From Gammaproteobacteria bacterium (GTDB lineage: Bacteria; Pseudomonadota; Gammaproteobacteria; Pseudomonadales; Azotimanducaceae): DNA of 53,292 bases. How positions within the stretch are numbered: the stretch's first letter is position 1; each line of letters starts with the position of its first letter. The DNA lies in NCBI GenBank assembly GCA_007694905.1, contig REEU01000118.1, forward strand, positions 1 through 53,292, read 5' to 3'. The translations under genes and the position numbers were made by a program. Positions 41,906-50,574 of the stretch are shown piece after piece. Under the pieces are notes generated by a model. That model ran no database searches, was not told where the DNA came from, and worked only from the letters and a program-made list of their open reading frames with translations.

Positions 41906-42088
41906 TCAATGGTGCGCGTCCTCGTCACTCTCACAGATCAGCAGCCCGGCGAGCCAGCCGAAAACTACGCCCACCAGCGGGTAGCTCGCATAGTCACCGT
42001 AGTACCAGCCGAACAGCATGCCGATCACCAGGCCGATAATGGCCCAGATGATCGCGCCGAGGCCGCCGGTGTAGTTGGATCCTGCCAT
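41906..42088 (-). CDS. Small two-helix membrane protein
   Basis: A 60-residue protein not recognised as a named family. It has a Gly-rich start (MAGSNYTGGLGAIIWAIIGL), a hydrophobic helix through about residue 27, a short polar turn YYGDYASYP, a second helix PLVGVVFGWLAGLLI, and an acidic His-rich tail ESDEDAHH. The pattern resembles small inner-membrane proteins of unknown role. It stands alone between two acyl-CoA dehydrogenase genes. The ATG 42088 is preceded by GGGACAAG; an upstream in-frame ATG gives a polar stretch that looks untranslated. Confidence 0.6.
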   Translation of the reverse strand: MAGSNYTGGLGAIIWAIIGLVIGMLFGWYYGDYASYPLVGVVFGWLAGLLICESDEDAHH

Positions 42089-42173
42089 CGTCTTGTCCCA
42101 CCCGGTCAGGGCGGATCCGGAGGATTCCGCCAGTGAAATCAGCGCGCAATTATAGGGGCCCTCGATGGTCCGG

Positions 42174-43871
42174 TCACGCCAGCAGTGCCCGCCCAACCAC
42201 TTTCAGCGCAAGGGTTTCCTCGGCGCCCTCGAAGATGGACAGCACCCGGGCATCGGCCCAGTAGCGGGAGACGTCGGTCTCCTCCGCATAACCCATCCCG
42301 CCGTGGATCTGCAGCGCTTCCCGGGTCACCCACTCCGCTGCGCGGCACGCGAACAGCTTGACCAGACTGGCCTCCATCTGACCCTCGCCGGCATCGAGCA
42401 TCCGGCCCACGTCATAGCTGAACAGACGCGCAGCCATGAGCTGCATCGCCATTCTGGCCAGCTTGATTCGCGTCAACGGATAGTCGGCCACCGCCTGACC
42501 GAACACCTTGCGATCGCGGGCATAGACGATGGCCTTTTCGAAGGCGGCCTGCATCAGGCCGGTGGCCCGCGCGGCAGTTTGTATCCGCCCGCCCGAGAAG
42601 CCCCGCATTTGATAGTAGAAGCCCTTGCCGAGACCCCCTTCCCCGCCGACCACATGGCTGTCAGGCACGAAGAAGTCGTCATAGAACATCTCGAAGGAAT
42701 GCATGCCGCGATAGCCCAGAGTCGCAATTGCACGGCCTGACAGTTGACCGCCGCCCGGGGGCTCGAAGTCGAACGTGTGACCGTCCGTGGACGGCTTCTC
42801 CACCATGAACAGGGACAGGCCACGGTGGCCTGCCTTGGGATCAGGGTCCGTGCGCGCAAGAACCAGAATGACACCGGCCTTGCCCGCGAACGTGCACCAG
42901 GTCTTGGCTCCATTGAGCTGCCAGCCACCATCTACGCGCACGGCCTTCAGGCCTACGGCGGCCACATCAGAGCCCGTGTTCGGCTCGGTCACCGAAATCG
43001 CCACCAGGGGATCACCCGCCGCGATGCGAGGCAGCCAAGTCCGTTTCTGCTCCTCGGTACCGCCTTCGAGCAGCGCCCGGGCCATGATTTCCGGACGCGT
43101 GATGAGACTGCCTGCCGCGCCGAGGGAACCACGGGACAGCTCCTCAGTGGCCACGATCATGCCGAGCGAATCCTCGCGATCGTCGGGCAGCAGACCGCCG
43201 AAACGTTCCGGTACCGACAGCCCGAAACACCCGAGTTCGCGAACGCCATCGATGATGGCGTCGGGAATCATTAGATCTTTGCGGTGGATTTCGCTGGCGC
43301 GAGGCATCACCACCTCCTCAGCGAAGCGCCGGAAGGTGTCCCGCATCATCTGCTTGTCGTCATCGAGGACCACGGGGCCCGTATCGCCATCACGTTCGAG
43401 CAGCTGTGCGCCGAGCGCTTCGAGGGTGGCAGCGCTGTTCGCATGCTGAAGCGTCGCTTCGATGGGGCCGGAGAACGGCGCGTCCAGCGACTCGCGGGTG
43501 AATCCGTAGTCCGCTGCCCGGGCGCCGATGCGCAGCCGCAGGTTGGCGACGGCCTCGGCAATGAACGCAGCAGCGAAACCGGCAGCCAGGTCGTCGTGCT
43601 CCGCACCCATGGCGTTGCGAGCGTAGTCGAGCAGCGCCCGAGCGGCCGACAGCTCGGCGCGGGTAAACGACAGGTCGTAGATCTGAAGCTGAAAACGATC
43701 GGCCGCCGCACCCGGACCGCCAGCCTCGCCCGCGGCTTCGATCTCGCCACGCACATGGGCGAGGGCGCGGGTCAGGCGCTCATCGAGCGCTTCGACAGCA
43801 TCGCCGAGGCTGTCGAGGGGGATCCTGATCGCGGCGCGAGCGGCTGTGGTCACACGTTTCTCCTCGGTCAT
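42174..43871 (-). CDS. Acyl-CoA dehydrogenase with N-terminal extension, methylsuccinyl-CoA dehydrogenase-like
   Basis: A 565-residue protein, about 170 residues longer than ordinary acyl-CoA dehydrogenases. Residues about 1-165 form a helical extension. The rest has the usual marks: RFAEEVVMPRASEIHRKDLM, SVTEPNTGSDVAAVGLKAVR, GGRIQTAARATGLMQAAF, and EALQIHGGMGYAEETDVSRY with the FAD-contacting IHGGMGY. The length, the extension, and the block RIQTAARA are shared with (2S)-methylsuccinyl-CoA dehydrogenase of the ethylmalonyl-CoA pathway as I remember it. No crotonyl-CoA carboxylase/reductase is in the window, so this is only a resemblance. Family call firm, substrate open. Confidence 0.88.
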   Translation of the reverse strand: MTEEKRVTTAARAAIRIPLDSLGDAVEALDERLTRALAHVRGEIEAAGEAGGPGAAADRFQLQIYDLSFTRAELSAARALLDYARNAMGAEHDDLAAGFAAAFIAEAVANLRLRIGARAADYGFTRESLDAPFSGPIEATLQHANSAATLEALGAQLLERDGDTGPVVLDDDKQMMRDTFRRFAEEVVMPRASEIHRKDLMIPDAIIDGVRELGCFGLSVPERFGGLLPDDREDSLGMIVATEELSRGSLGAAGSLITRPEIMARALLEGGTEEQKRTWLPRIAAGDPLVAISVTEPNTGSDVAAVGLKAVRVDGGWQLNGAKTWCTFAGKAGVILVLARTDPDPKAGHRGLSLFMVEKPSTDGHTFDFEPPGGGQLSGRAIATLGYRGMHSFEMFYDDFFVPDSHVVGGEGGLGKGFYYQMRGFSGGRIQTAARATGLMQAAFEKAIVYARDRKVFGQAVADYPLTRIKLARMAMQLMAARLFSYDVGRMLDAGEGQMEASLVKLFACRAAEWVTREALQIHGGMGYAEETDVSRYWADARVLSIFEGAEETLALKVVGRALLA

Positions 43872-43916
43872 CTCATAAGGCCCGCCATTGTAACCGAGCC
43901 AACCTGGACGGGGGCG

Positions 43917-44819
43917 TCACGCAGCCGCTGTCAGGTAGGGCGCCTCCCCGGCAATGGTGATCCGGTAGAGCTCACGGCGCTTACCGAGGTAGTCGCTGAC
44001 TGGATTGTGCAGCGTGCAGCGATTGTCCCACATCGCGATGGAGCCCGGTTCCCAGCGGAATCGGCACTGGAAGGCCGGATGCGTCATTACCTGAAACAGG
44101 TAGCTGAGGAGACTCTGAGCTTCATCCGGGCGCATACCCTCGATGCCGGTGGTGTAGCCGGGATTCACGAACAGTGCGCGGCGGCCGCTCTCCGGGTGGG
44201 TGCGGACCAGCGGATGCCTGCCACTCAAGTGCGCCTTCTCACCGTAGAGGATCTTCATGTTCTCCAGCAGATCGTTGTGACGGGCATCGGCGCCATAGGC
44301 CCGCTGGGGGCTGTGCACGGCGACCAGCGGTTCCAGCAGGGCCCTGAAAGTATCCGAAAACCATTCCCAGGCCAGATAGGTGTTGGCGAACAGGGTGTCG
44401 CCGCCGTAATCGGGCACGTCACGGGCGTAAAGCAGCGTCCACGACGGCGGCGTCGGCAGGAAAGTCCAGTCGCTGTGCCACGCCCCGCCGAACACCAGCG
44501 GATGCTTCTCGTCGGCCTCCTTGAGTACCCGGATCACGTGCGGGTGGTCGTCCATCGTGGCCACGAAGGGATCAGAGCCGAAACTGCCCCAGCGCGCTGC
44601 GAAAGCCTGGTACTCATCCAGGTCCAGCTGCTGGTCGCGGAAGAACAGCACCAGGTGGTCGGTGGCCGCCTGTCTGAGTTCGGCAAACGCAAGGTCGTCC
44701 AGTCGCCGCAGGTCCACATGGAAAATCTCTGCACCGATGGCCCCCGTCAGGGGCCGCACCCGGATGCGGCTGTAGCTGCGTGGCGCGTTGGAGGCCGCCG
44801 TGGTACTTACGAATTCCAT
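43917..44819 (-). CDS. TauD/TfdA-family dioxygenase
   Basis: A 300-residue Fe(II)/2-oxoglutarate dioxygenase. The His-x-Asp facial-triad motif is AWHSDWTFLPTPPSWTLL, the distal His is in DNRCTLHNPVSDYLG, and the oxoglutarate-binding Arg in RELYRITIAG. The opening IRVRPLTGAIGAEIFHVDLR is typical of TauD. It could hydroxylate a sulfonate or aryloxyalkanoate; no sulfonate transport genes adjoin, so taurine is unproven. GGGGAGAG stands before the ATG. The serine hydrolase gene ends 14 nt upstream, suggesting a two-gene transcript. Confidence 0.9.
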   Translation of the reverse strand: MEFVSTTAASNAPRSYSRIRVRPLTGAIGAEIFHVDLRRLDDLAFAELRQAATDHLVLFFRDQQLDLDEYQAFAARWGSFGSDPFVATMDDHPHVIRVLKEADEKHPLVFGGAWHSDWTFLPTPPSWTLLYARDVPDYGGDTLFANTYLAWEWFSDTFRALLEPLVAVHSPQRAYGADARHNDLLENMKILYGEKAHLSGRHPLVRTHPESGRRALFVNPGYTTGIEGMRPDEAQSLLSYLFQVMTHPAFQCRFRWEPGSIAMWDNRCTLHNPVSDYLGKRRELYRITIAGEAPYLTAAA

Positions 44820-44833
44820 GTTGCTCTCCCCTG

Positions 44834-46300
44834 TCAGCTGCGGTTTCCGTCGACGATCTCGATCACTCTGGCAGCGAATGGGCCCATGGCCCAGCGCCGC
44901 CGGTCCGGGGTGTAGCCGAGGCGGACGATGACGAGATCATGGGATGGAATCACGGTCAGATACTGCCCCTCGAATCCCGAGGCACGATAGGCGCCGCGCG
45001 GCAGCTCCGGCCATGGTCGCGCCTCAGGGTCTCCGTCAGGACCTGCGTTCAGCCACCATTGGGCTCCGTAGCGCCCACCGGGATCCGCCGGCGTGGGCGT
45101 GATGCTGTAATCGACCCAGCCTTCCGGGAGAATGCGCTGCCCTTCCCAGACGCCGTCATTGAGGAACAGCAGGCCGAAGCGCAGCCAGTCCCGCGCGGTG
45201 GCATAGCCGAAGGAGGATCCCACCAGGGTACCGGAGGCATCCGGAGCGATCGTGGTCCGCGTCATGCCGATCGCATGGAACAGGCGCTCACGAACGAAGG
45301 CGTGGTAGCTCTCGAGATCGTTGAAACTGTCGCGCAGAATTCGCTGCAGCAGGTTCGTGGTTCCGCTGGAGTAGTTCCAGATGCTGTCCGGAGGACCGGC
45401 GAGCGGCTTGTCCGCCGCGTAGGCGCCCATGTCGTAGCCGTGCGGACCGAACAGCATTTGCACAGCGTCCGCGCGCACCGAGCCGTAAACCTCTTCGAAT
45501 GCGAGACCGCTGGAGGCACGCAGCAACTGGTCCAGCGTGATCTGCCGCCGCGGATCGTCGGATCCCTGCCAGGCCGCCACCGGCGCGGGCTCGGACAGCG
45601 CCAACTCGCCGTCGCCAACCCGGAGTCCGATCAGCGCATTGGTCAGGCTCTTGGTCATGGACCAGCCGGTCAACGGCATGTCGCGGTTGATCCCCGGCGC
45701 ATAGCGTTCCGCGATCAGCTGCCCGCGCCAGACGATGCCGATGGCGCGGGTGCCCGCGGCTGCCTGCAGGTCCGAGGCAAAGGCCTCGTCGAGCAGGACA
45801 TCGAGTGCAGCAGCATCGAAGTCCGGCCGCTCGACTGCTGACAAGACATCGCCGGTGGGCCAGGCGACGCCGGAGTAGTCCGGAGCTGAAGGCAGGCGTT
45901 CAGGATCAATCTGAGCCCGCAGTTCGTCGACGCTGATGTTCACGAGACGCGTGCAACCGATATCGGGACGATAGATCGCATCGGCCCGGGTCCAGAACAT
46001 GGACGCGGTGGTACGCATGGAACCCGTATCGACGGCGGTCGAGATCTGCTCCAGCGCGCCGACACCCATCTCGGCGGCGAGCACTTCCGCCGGCTGCCGG
46101 CCGGATACGAACACCGCGGAACAGGTCAATTTGGCCTTGTTGGCAGAGCCGACGGAAGCGTAGATGTGCGCGCTGCGAAGCCCCCATATCAACGCGACGG
46201 CGAGCACGCCTCCTAGCAGGAGCAGCACAAGGCCGATGGCGCCGATGCCCCGTTGCCGGGCCAGCACTCCGCCCACCCTGCGACCTGCACCTGATTGCAT
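44834..46300 (-). CDS. Membrane-anchored serine hydrolase (beta-lactamase-related)
   Basis: A 488-residue protein of the penicillin-binding / class C beta-lactamase-like hydrolase family. One N-terminal helix (residues about 19-41, GAIGLVLLLLGGVLAVALIW) anchors it, with the enzyme outside the cytoplasm. The SxxK nucleophile motif is GWSMTKSLTNALIGL and the YxN-type motif is IWNYSSGTTNLLQRI. YTPDRRRWAMGPFAARVIEI closes the domain. Related bacterial enzymes include 6-aminohexanoate-dimer hydrolase and esterases. GGGAGAAG precedes the ATG. Probably co-transcribed with the TauD-type gene that follows. Confidence 0.88.
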   Translation of the reverse strand: MQSGAGRRVGGVLARQRGIGAIGLVLLLLGGVLAVALIWGLRSAHIYASVGSANKAKLTCSAVFVSGRQPAEVLAAEMGVGALEQISTAVDTGSMRTTASMFWTRADAIYRPDIGCTRLVNISVDELRAQIDPERLPSAPDYSGVAWPTGDVLSAVERPDFDAAALDVLLDEAFASDLQAAAGTRAIGIVWRGQLIAERYAPGINRDMPLTGWSMTKSLTNALIGLRVGDGELALSEPAPVAAWQGSDDPRRQITLDQLLRASSGLAFEEVYGSVRADAVQMLFGPHGYDMGAYAADKPLAGPPDSIWNYSSGTTNLLQRILRDSFNDLESYHAFVRERLFHAIGMTRTTIAPDASGTLVGSSFGYATARDWLRFGLLFLNDGVWEGQRILPEGWVDYSITPTPADPGGRYGAQWWLNAGPDGDPEARPWPELPRGAYRASGFEGQYLTVIPSHDLVIVRLGYTPDRRRWAMGPFAARVIEIVDGNRS

Positions 46301-46377
46301 GAACGCTTCTCCCCGTTGCGACGTCGACAGGGCGGATCATTCACGGATCCGCCCGTCGATGCCAGGGGTGAAGGGCC

Positions 46378-47013
46378 TCAGCCTTGCTTGCGATGCCGGT
46401 ATCCGCGCCGCATTTCAGCGCGCTGGGCGTCGTAAAGTTCCAGCTGTGCGGGGGTCAGCACGGCGCTCAGGCGCTCGCGGGTCTCGGTCAGTACACGTTC
46501 CCGTTCGGCGCGCATCACAGACCTGTCCACACGCTGCCCTTCAGCCTCCGCAGCGAGCTCCCACATGCGCGAACGGACTGCGCGGTGGGATTCGCTGAGA
46601 ATGTCCCGCACCGGCTCCACCTGGCTCGAGTGCAGTTCCAGCGGTGCCATCAGGCGTTCGAAGCGCGCGTCGCGTTGCGCCGTCCGGGCTTCGTGCCGCT
46701 CGGTTCGCAAGTCCCGCAGTGTCTCCAGTTGCGCCGTGGTCAGGACCTCGGCGTAGACTTCCCGCATGCCTCTGCCATGGGCGCGCATCGCCTCACGATC
46801 GCCACTGGCGCGGGCCGCCTGCAGCGCTTGCCGGTGAGCTGCGTGGGCATCCCGCAGAGCTTGTCGCTGCTCCTCCGTCAGCTGGAGCTGCGCTGCGAGC
46901 CTTCCATGCTTGTCGCCGCTGTGCCTTGGATGCGCCTCGGCCGCAACAGCGAACAGCAGCAGGCTGCCGGCAAGTCCAGCCAGCAACGACCTGGGTAGAT
47001 TCATGTTGATCAT
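46378..47013 (-). CDS. Spy/CpxP-like periplasmic LTxxQ protein
   Basis: A 211-residue exported protein. The signal peptide is MINMNLPRSLLAGLAGSLLL then FAVAAEAHP, with cleavage after AEA. The mature protein is almost entirely helical and charged, with three LTxxQ motifs (LTEEQRQAL, LTTAQLETL, LTPAQLELY) that define the Spy/CpxP family of periplasmic chaperone-like stress proteins. Several Met and His residues also allow metal binding as in CnrX or ZraP. I use ATG 47013, since AAGGAGA then has correct spacing; ATG 47019 is too close to it. It is divergent from the BaeSR-like sensor and regulator, and is likely their target or feedback partner. Confidence 0.88.
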   Translation of the reverse strand: MINMNLPRSLLAGLAGSLLLFAVAAEAHPRHSGDKHGRLAAQLQLTEEQRQALRDAHAAHRQALQAARASGDREAMRAHGRGMREVYAEVLTTAQLETLRDLRTERHEARTAQRDARFERLMAPLELHSSQVEPVRDILSESHRAVRSRMWELAAEAEGQRVDRSVMRAERERVLTETRERLSAVLTPAQLELYDAQRAEMRRGYRHRKQG

Positions 47014-47037
47014 GAGCATTCTCCTTGCTGCGTCCGT

Positions 47038-47054
47038 CCACTGAACCCCAGTGG
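47038..47054. promoter_or_regulatory. Short inverted repeat before the Spy-like gene
   Basis: CCACTG (47038-47043) and CAGTGG (47049-47054) are perfect 6-bp arms with a 5-nt spacer, 25 bp from the start of the Spy-like gene in the 184-bp divergent gap. It could bind the OmpR-type regulator encoded next door, although those usually prefer direct repeats. Confidence 0.25.
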
Positions 47055-47197
47055 TTCGGTACAGCGACATCCTGGCAAGCGAATACGTACCCGCAGCGAA
47101 GCAATCGAGGAGAAAGCGTGAAGTCGCGATGGGATGCGGTCAGCAGGGCGCCAGTCACGCTATCTTGGACCTCTCCTGCCAGCATTCGATTCCGTGC

Positions 47198-48655
47198 ATG
47201 AAACCATTCGGATCAGGCCCATTCAACGGCATCCGCCTCGGGCTCACCGCACGCCTCATGGCCGCCATGGTGCTCATGGCCATCGCCGTCGTCATCCTGG
47301 ACACCACGCTGACGCGCTGGGCCTTCCAGGCCCGCTTCCTGTCCTATGTCAACGAGCAGGAGCAGGAAGCCGTCGCGGGGCTCTCAGAGCGACTCCAGGA
47401 GATGTACGCGGCAACCGGCGACTGGCGTGCGCTGGATACCCGCCGGGATCTGGCACGGCTGCTGACGGAGGACCTGCGCGAGCAGCCGCGGGCGCGGGAG
47501 TCCTTCCGGGGCGCAGCCCCGATGGGTCGCTTCCGGACCACCCGCCTGCTGCTGCCAAGGCTGCATCTGCTGGACGCCGACGGCAACGTCGTCGTCGGGG
47601 ACCAGGGCAACCTGCCTGAAGGAAGGCGGGTTCACCGCAACAGCATCATCATCGATGGGGAAATCGCAGCGACTCTGGTCATCGCGCCACTGCGCGGCCT
47701 GGCCCGGGAGAGCGATCGCCGCTTTGCCGCCGAATATACCCGCACCATGTGGTGGATCGCCGCGCTCGCCAGTGTTCTCGCCTGCGCCGTGGGTCTCGCC
47801 CTCGCCCGCTATCTGCTGGCGCCGGTCCGCGACATTGCCCGTGGAGCCAGGGATCTCGCGCAAGGACGCTACGAAACCCGCCTCAGCGTGGATCGCAGTG
47901 ACGAGCTCGGTGCGTTGGCACGGGACTTCAATCTGCTGGCGACAGGTCTCGAATCGAGTCGGGAGTCGAGGCAACGCTGGCTTGCGGACGTTGCGCATGA
48001 GCTGAGGACACCGCTGGCCGTGTTGCGTGCCGAGATCGAAGCCCTGCGCGACGGCATCCGGCCTCTGGACCAGGCCGCCATGTCCGCCCTGGCGGGCGAG
48101 GCGGAGCGGCTGGGCCATCTGGCGGACGACCTGCATGAGCTGTCGCTGGCCGATGCAGGCGCCCTCGCCTACCACTTCACCCGCATCGACCCCCTGGCGT
48201 TGCTCGAAACGGCCGCGGAGCGCTTTCAGTCGCGGATGGAGGTGGCCGGGCTGAAACTCGAGTTCGATCGGCCCGCCGCGGAGGGGCCCGCGCTGCTCGG
48301 TGATCAGGATCGCCTGGGACAGCTGCTCGCCAATCTGCTGGAAAACAGCCTGCGCTACACCGAGGCGCCCGGCCTGGTTCGACTCTCCCTGGACTGCGGC
48401 GGTGACCGGTTGACGATCCACGTCGAGGACGGGCCGCCTGGTGTGCCCGAGGCGGAGATTCCAGCGCTGTTCGAACGCTTCACCCGGCGCGAATCGGCCC
48501 GCGACCGCGCCAGCGGTGGCAGCGGCCTCGGTCTCGCCATCGCCCGCCGGATCGCCGAAGCCCACGGCGGAACTTTGGATGCTCGCAGCTCCGCGCTCGG
48601 CGGCGTGCACATGCTGTTGTGCCTGCCCCTGACCGGTCCGGAGCCGCCGCCATGA
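47198..48655 (+). CDS. Sensor histidine kinase, BaeS-like
   Basis: A 485-residue inner-membrane sensor. Helix 1 is at residues about 20-38, followed by a periplasmic domain of roughly 140 residues, helix 2 at about 185-207, and a HAMP linker (ARGARDLAQGRYETRL). The phosphoacceptor is His267 in ADVAHELRTPLAV. The N-box is LLANLLENSLRYTEA, G1 is DGPPGVPEAEI and G2 is GGSGLGLAIARRI; the phase of these matches BaeS. It probably detects envelope stress and phosphorylates the regulator whose start overlaps its stop by 4 nt. The ATG 47198 begins directly before the first helix, but its ribosome site is poor. Confidence 0.9.
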   Translation: MKPFGSGPFNGIRLGLTARLMAAMVLMAIAVVILDTTLTRWAFQARFLSYVNEQEQEAVAGLSERLQEMYAATGDWRALDTRRDLARLLTEDLREQPRARESFRGAAPMGRFRTTRLLLPRLHLLDADGNVVVGDQGNLPEGRRVHRNSIIIDGEIAATLVIAPLRGLARESDRRFAAEYTRTMWWIAALASVLACAVGLALARYLLAPVRDIARGARDLAQGRYETRLSVDRSDELGALARDFNLLATGLESSRESRQRWLADVAHELRTPLAVLRAEIEALRDGIRPLDQAAMSALAGEAERLGHLADDLHELSLADAGALAYHFTRIDPLALLETAAERFQSRMEVAGLKLEFDRPAAEGPALLGDQDRLGQLLANLLENSLRYTEAPGLVRLSLDCGGDRLTIHVEDGPPGVPEAEIPALFERFTRRESARDRASGGSGLGLAIARRIAEAHGGTLDARSSALGGVHMLLCLPLTGPEPPP

Positions 48656-49338
48656 GCGCACGCATCATGGTGGTGGAGGACGAACAACGCATCGCAACGG
48701 TCCTGCGCGACTATCTCGAAGCGGCGAACTATCAGGTAACGCTCGAGTCACGCGGAGATGAGGCCTGGGCCGGCATCGTTCGGGAGCCCCCGGACCTCGT
48801 CCTCCTCGACCTGATGCTGCCTGGACTCGATGGGATGGAACTCTGCCGCAGGATCCGCAGCGCCGATGATCCCCGCATCAACGCGATCCTGGTGATCATG
48901 GTCACGGCTCGGGTCGACGAGGTGGATCGCCTGCTCGGTCTCGAGGTGGGCGCGGACGACTACGTGTGCAAGCCCTTCAGTCCGCGGGAAGTCGTGGCAC
49001 GGGTCCGCTCACAGCTCAGGCGCCTGACACGGCTGCAGCAGGATTCGAGCAGGCCCGATGTGGAACTGTTCGCGGACGCGATGCGGGCTCGCGTCCACGG
49101 ACAGGAAGTGGATCTGACGCCGGTGGAACTGCGCATTCTCTCCTGCCTGCTGCAGCAGCCCGGCCGGGTCTATTCCCGGCAGCAGCTCATGGACGCGGCG
49201 TATACCGATCATCGGGTGGTCAGCGACAGGACCATCGACAGTCACGTCAAAAACCTGCGGCGGAAACTGAGCGAAGCGCTGGGCGCTGATGCGCCCATCA
49301 CTTCGGTTTACGGGGTGGGTTACCGCTTCGATACCTGA
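48652..49338 (+). CDS. OmpR-family response regulator, BaeR-like
   Basis: A 228-residue regulator. The receiver has the acidic pocket VVEDEQ, phosphoacceptor Asp53 in LLDLMLPGLDG, Thr in IMVTARVDE and Lys in DDYVCKPFSPREV. The C-terminal winged helix has DLTPVELRILSCLLQQPGRV, SRQQLMDAAYTDHRVVSDRT and IDSHVKNLRRKL. These place it in the OmpR/PhoB class, most like BaeR. The gene is coupled to the kinase gene by ATGA. Its stop abuts that of the convergent thiolase gene with no spacer, leaving no room for a separate terminator. Confidence 0.94.
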   Translation: MSARIMVVEDEQRIATVLRDYLEAANYQVTLESRGDEAWAGIVREPPDLVLLDLMLPGLDGMELCRRIRSADDPRINAILVIMVTARVDEVDRLLGLEVGADDYVCKPFSPREVVARVRSQLRRLTRLQQDSSRPDVELFADAMRARVHGQEVDLTPVELRILSCLLQQPGRVYSRQQLMDAAYTDHRVVSDRTIDSHVKNLRRKLSEALGADAPITSVYGVGYRFDT

Positions 49339-50535
49339 TCAAGCAGCGCCGATGATGCACACCGCTGCCACGTTCGACATCGGTGAGCCGCCGAGATTGT
49401 GGGTCATGCCGATGGTGGGGTTGGCCAGCTGCCGCGGCCCCGCCCTGCCCTGCAGCTGCAGATACATCTCGTAGAGCATCCGGATGCCTGACGCGCCGAT
49501 GGGATGGCCGAAACACTTCAGGCCACCATCAATCTGGCAGGGAATCTGGCCGTCCGCGTCATAGAAACCGTCGAGCACGTCCTTGATCGCGCCACCTTCA
49601 GGCGACAGCTGCAGGTCTTCCATGGTGACCAGTTCCGTGACCGAAAAGCAGTCGTGGCACTCGAACATGGAGACCTCATCGCGGGCATTGTGGATGCCGG
49701 CTTCCTCATAGGCCTTGCGGGCCGCGATGCGGGTCGTATGGAAATAACTTCCGTCCCAGGAGTTGTGGCCGCTCTCGCTGCCGTTGGAGAGCGAGAGCTG
49801 CAACGCCTTGACGGTGACCACGTTGGCCTTGCCGAGGGAGCGTGCAATCTCCGGTGTCGTCACGATGCAGGCAGCAGCCCCGTCGGAAACGCCGCAGCAA
49901 TCGAACAGACCCAGCGGCTCGGCGATCATCGGCGCGTTGAGCGCCTGCTCCTCGGTAATGGCCTTCTGCAGGTGCGCCTTGTCGTTCTTGGCGCCGTTGG
50001 CGTGCGACTTCACCGAGATGTGGGCCAGTGCCCGCTTCAGATCGTCGCGGGAGACGCCATGCTTGGCGCGATACGCCGATGCCAGCTGGGCGAAGTTGCC
50101 GGGCGCCGAGCCGGTGGCGGCCCACTGTGCGTTCAACGTACCCCCAAGACTGCCGGGCAGACCGCCGTAGCCGGTGTCCTTGAGCTTCTCGACGCCGAGG
50201 GCCAGAGCAATGTCACAGGCGCCTGAAGCCACCGCATAGACGGCGCCGCGAAAAGCTTCCGAACCCGAGGCGCAGAAATTCTCCACCCGGGTCACAGCGA
50301 TGTTGGGCAGGCGCAGCGTCACGCTCAGCGGCAGCCCCCCCTTGCCCACGTTGATCTCTTCGTAATGGGTGGAAAACCAGGCAGCATCGATCTGGCTCGC
50401 GTCCACGCCCGCGTCACCGATGGCCTCCTCGAAGGCCTCGACCATCAACTCCTCGGCCCCGGACTCCCAGCGCTCACCAAACTTGGAGCAGCCCATGCCG
50501 AGGATCGCAACTTTATCCTTGATACCCCGTGCCAT
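49339..50535 (-). CDS. SCP2-type thiolase family protein
   Basis: A 398-residue thiolase-fold protein. The nucleophilic Cys is in VENFCASGSEAFRGAVYAVA. SMFECHDCFSVTELVTMEDL carries the HDCF motif of the SCP2-thiolase branch, in place of NEAF of classical thiolases, and KCFGHPIGASGIRMLYEMYL has the His-Pro-x-Gly-Ala motif. Such enzymes cleave or form beta-ketoacyl-CoA, and in some systems act as thiolase-like aldolases with a DUF35 partner. CAGGAG precedes the ATG. It lies 39 nt after the HMGS/DUF35 fusion and they are probably a functional pair. Substrate unknown. Confidence 0.92.
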   Translation of the reverse strand: MARGIKDKVAILGMGCSKFGERWESGAEELMVEAFEEAIGDAGVDASQIDAAWFSTHYEEINVGKGGLPLSVTLRLPNIAVTRVENFCASGSEAFRGAVYAVASGACDIALALGVEKLKDTGYGGLPGSLGGTLNAQWAATGSAPGNFAQLASAYRAKHGVSRDDLKRALAHISVKSHANGAKNDKAHLQKAITEEQALNAPMIAEPLGLFDCCGVSDGAAACIVTTPEIARSLGKANVVTVKALQLSLSNGSESGHNSWDGSYFHTTRIAARKAYEEAGIHNARDEVSMFECHDCFSVTELVTMEDLQLSPEGGAIKDVLDGFYDADGQIPCQIDGGLKCFGHPIGASGIRMLYEMYLQLQGRAGPRQLANPTIGMTHNLGGSPMSNVAAVCIIGAA

Positions 50536-50574
50536 CGTCTCGTACTCCTGTCGTGTTGCGGGAAGGGCGGCGGC

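Noticed and set aside
40484-42136. A 550-codon frame antisense to the acyl-CoA dehydrogenase gene
   Set aside because: Shadow of codon bias on the other strand; no motifs.
43284-44915. A 543-codon frame opposite the second acyl-CoA dehydrogenase and the TauD gene
   Set aside because: Both genes on the minus strand have full catalytic motifs; the opposite frame has none.
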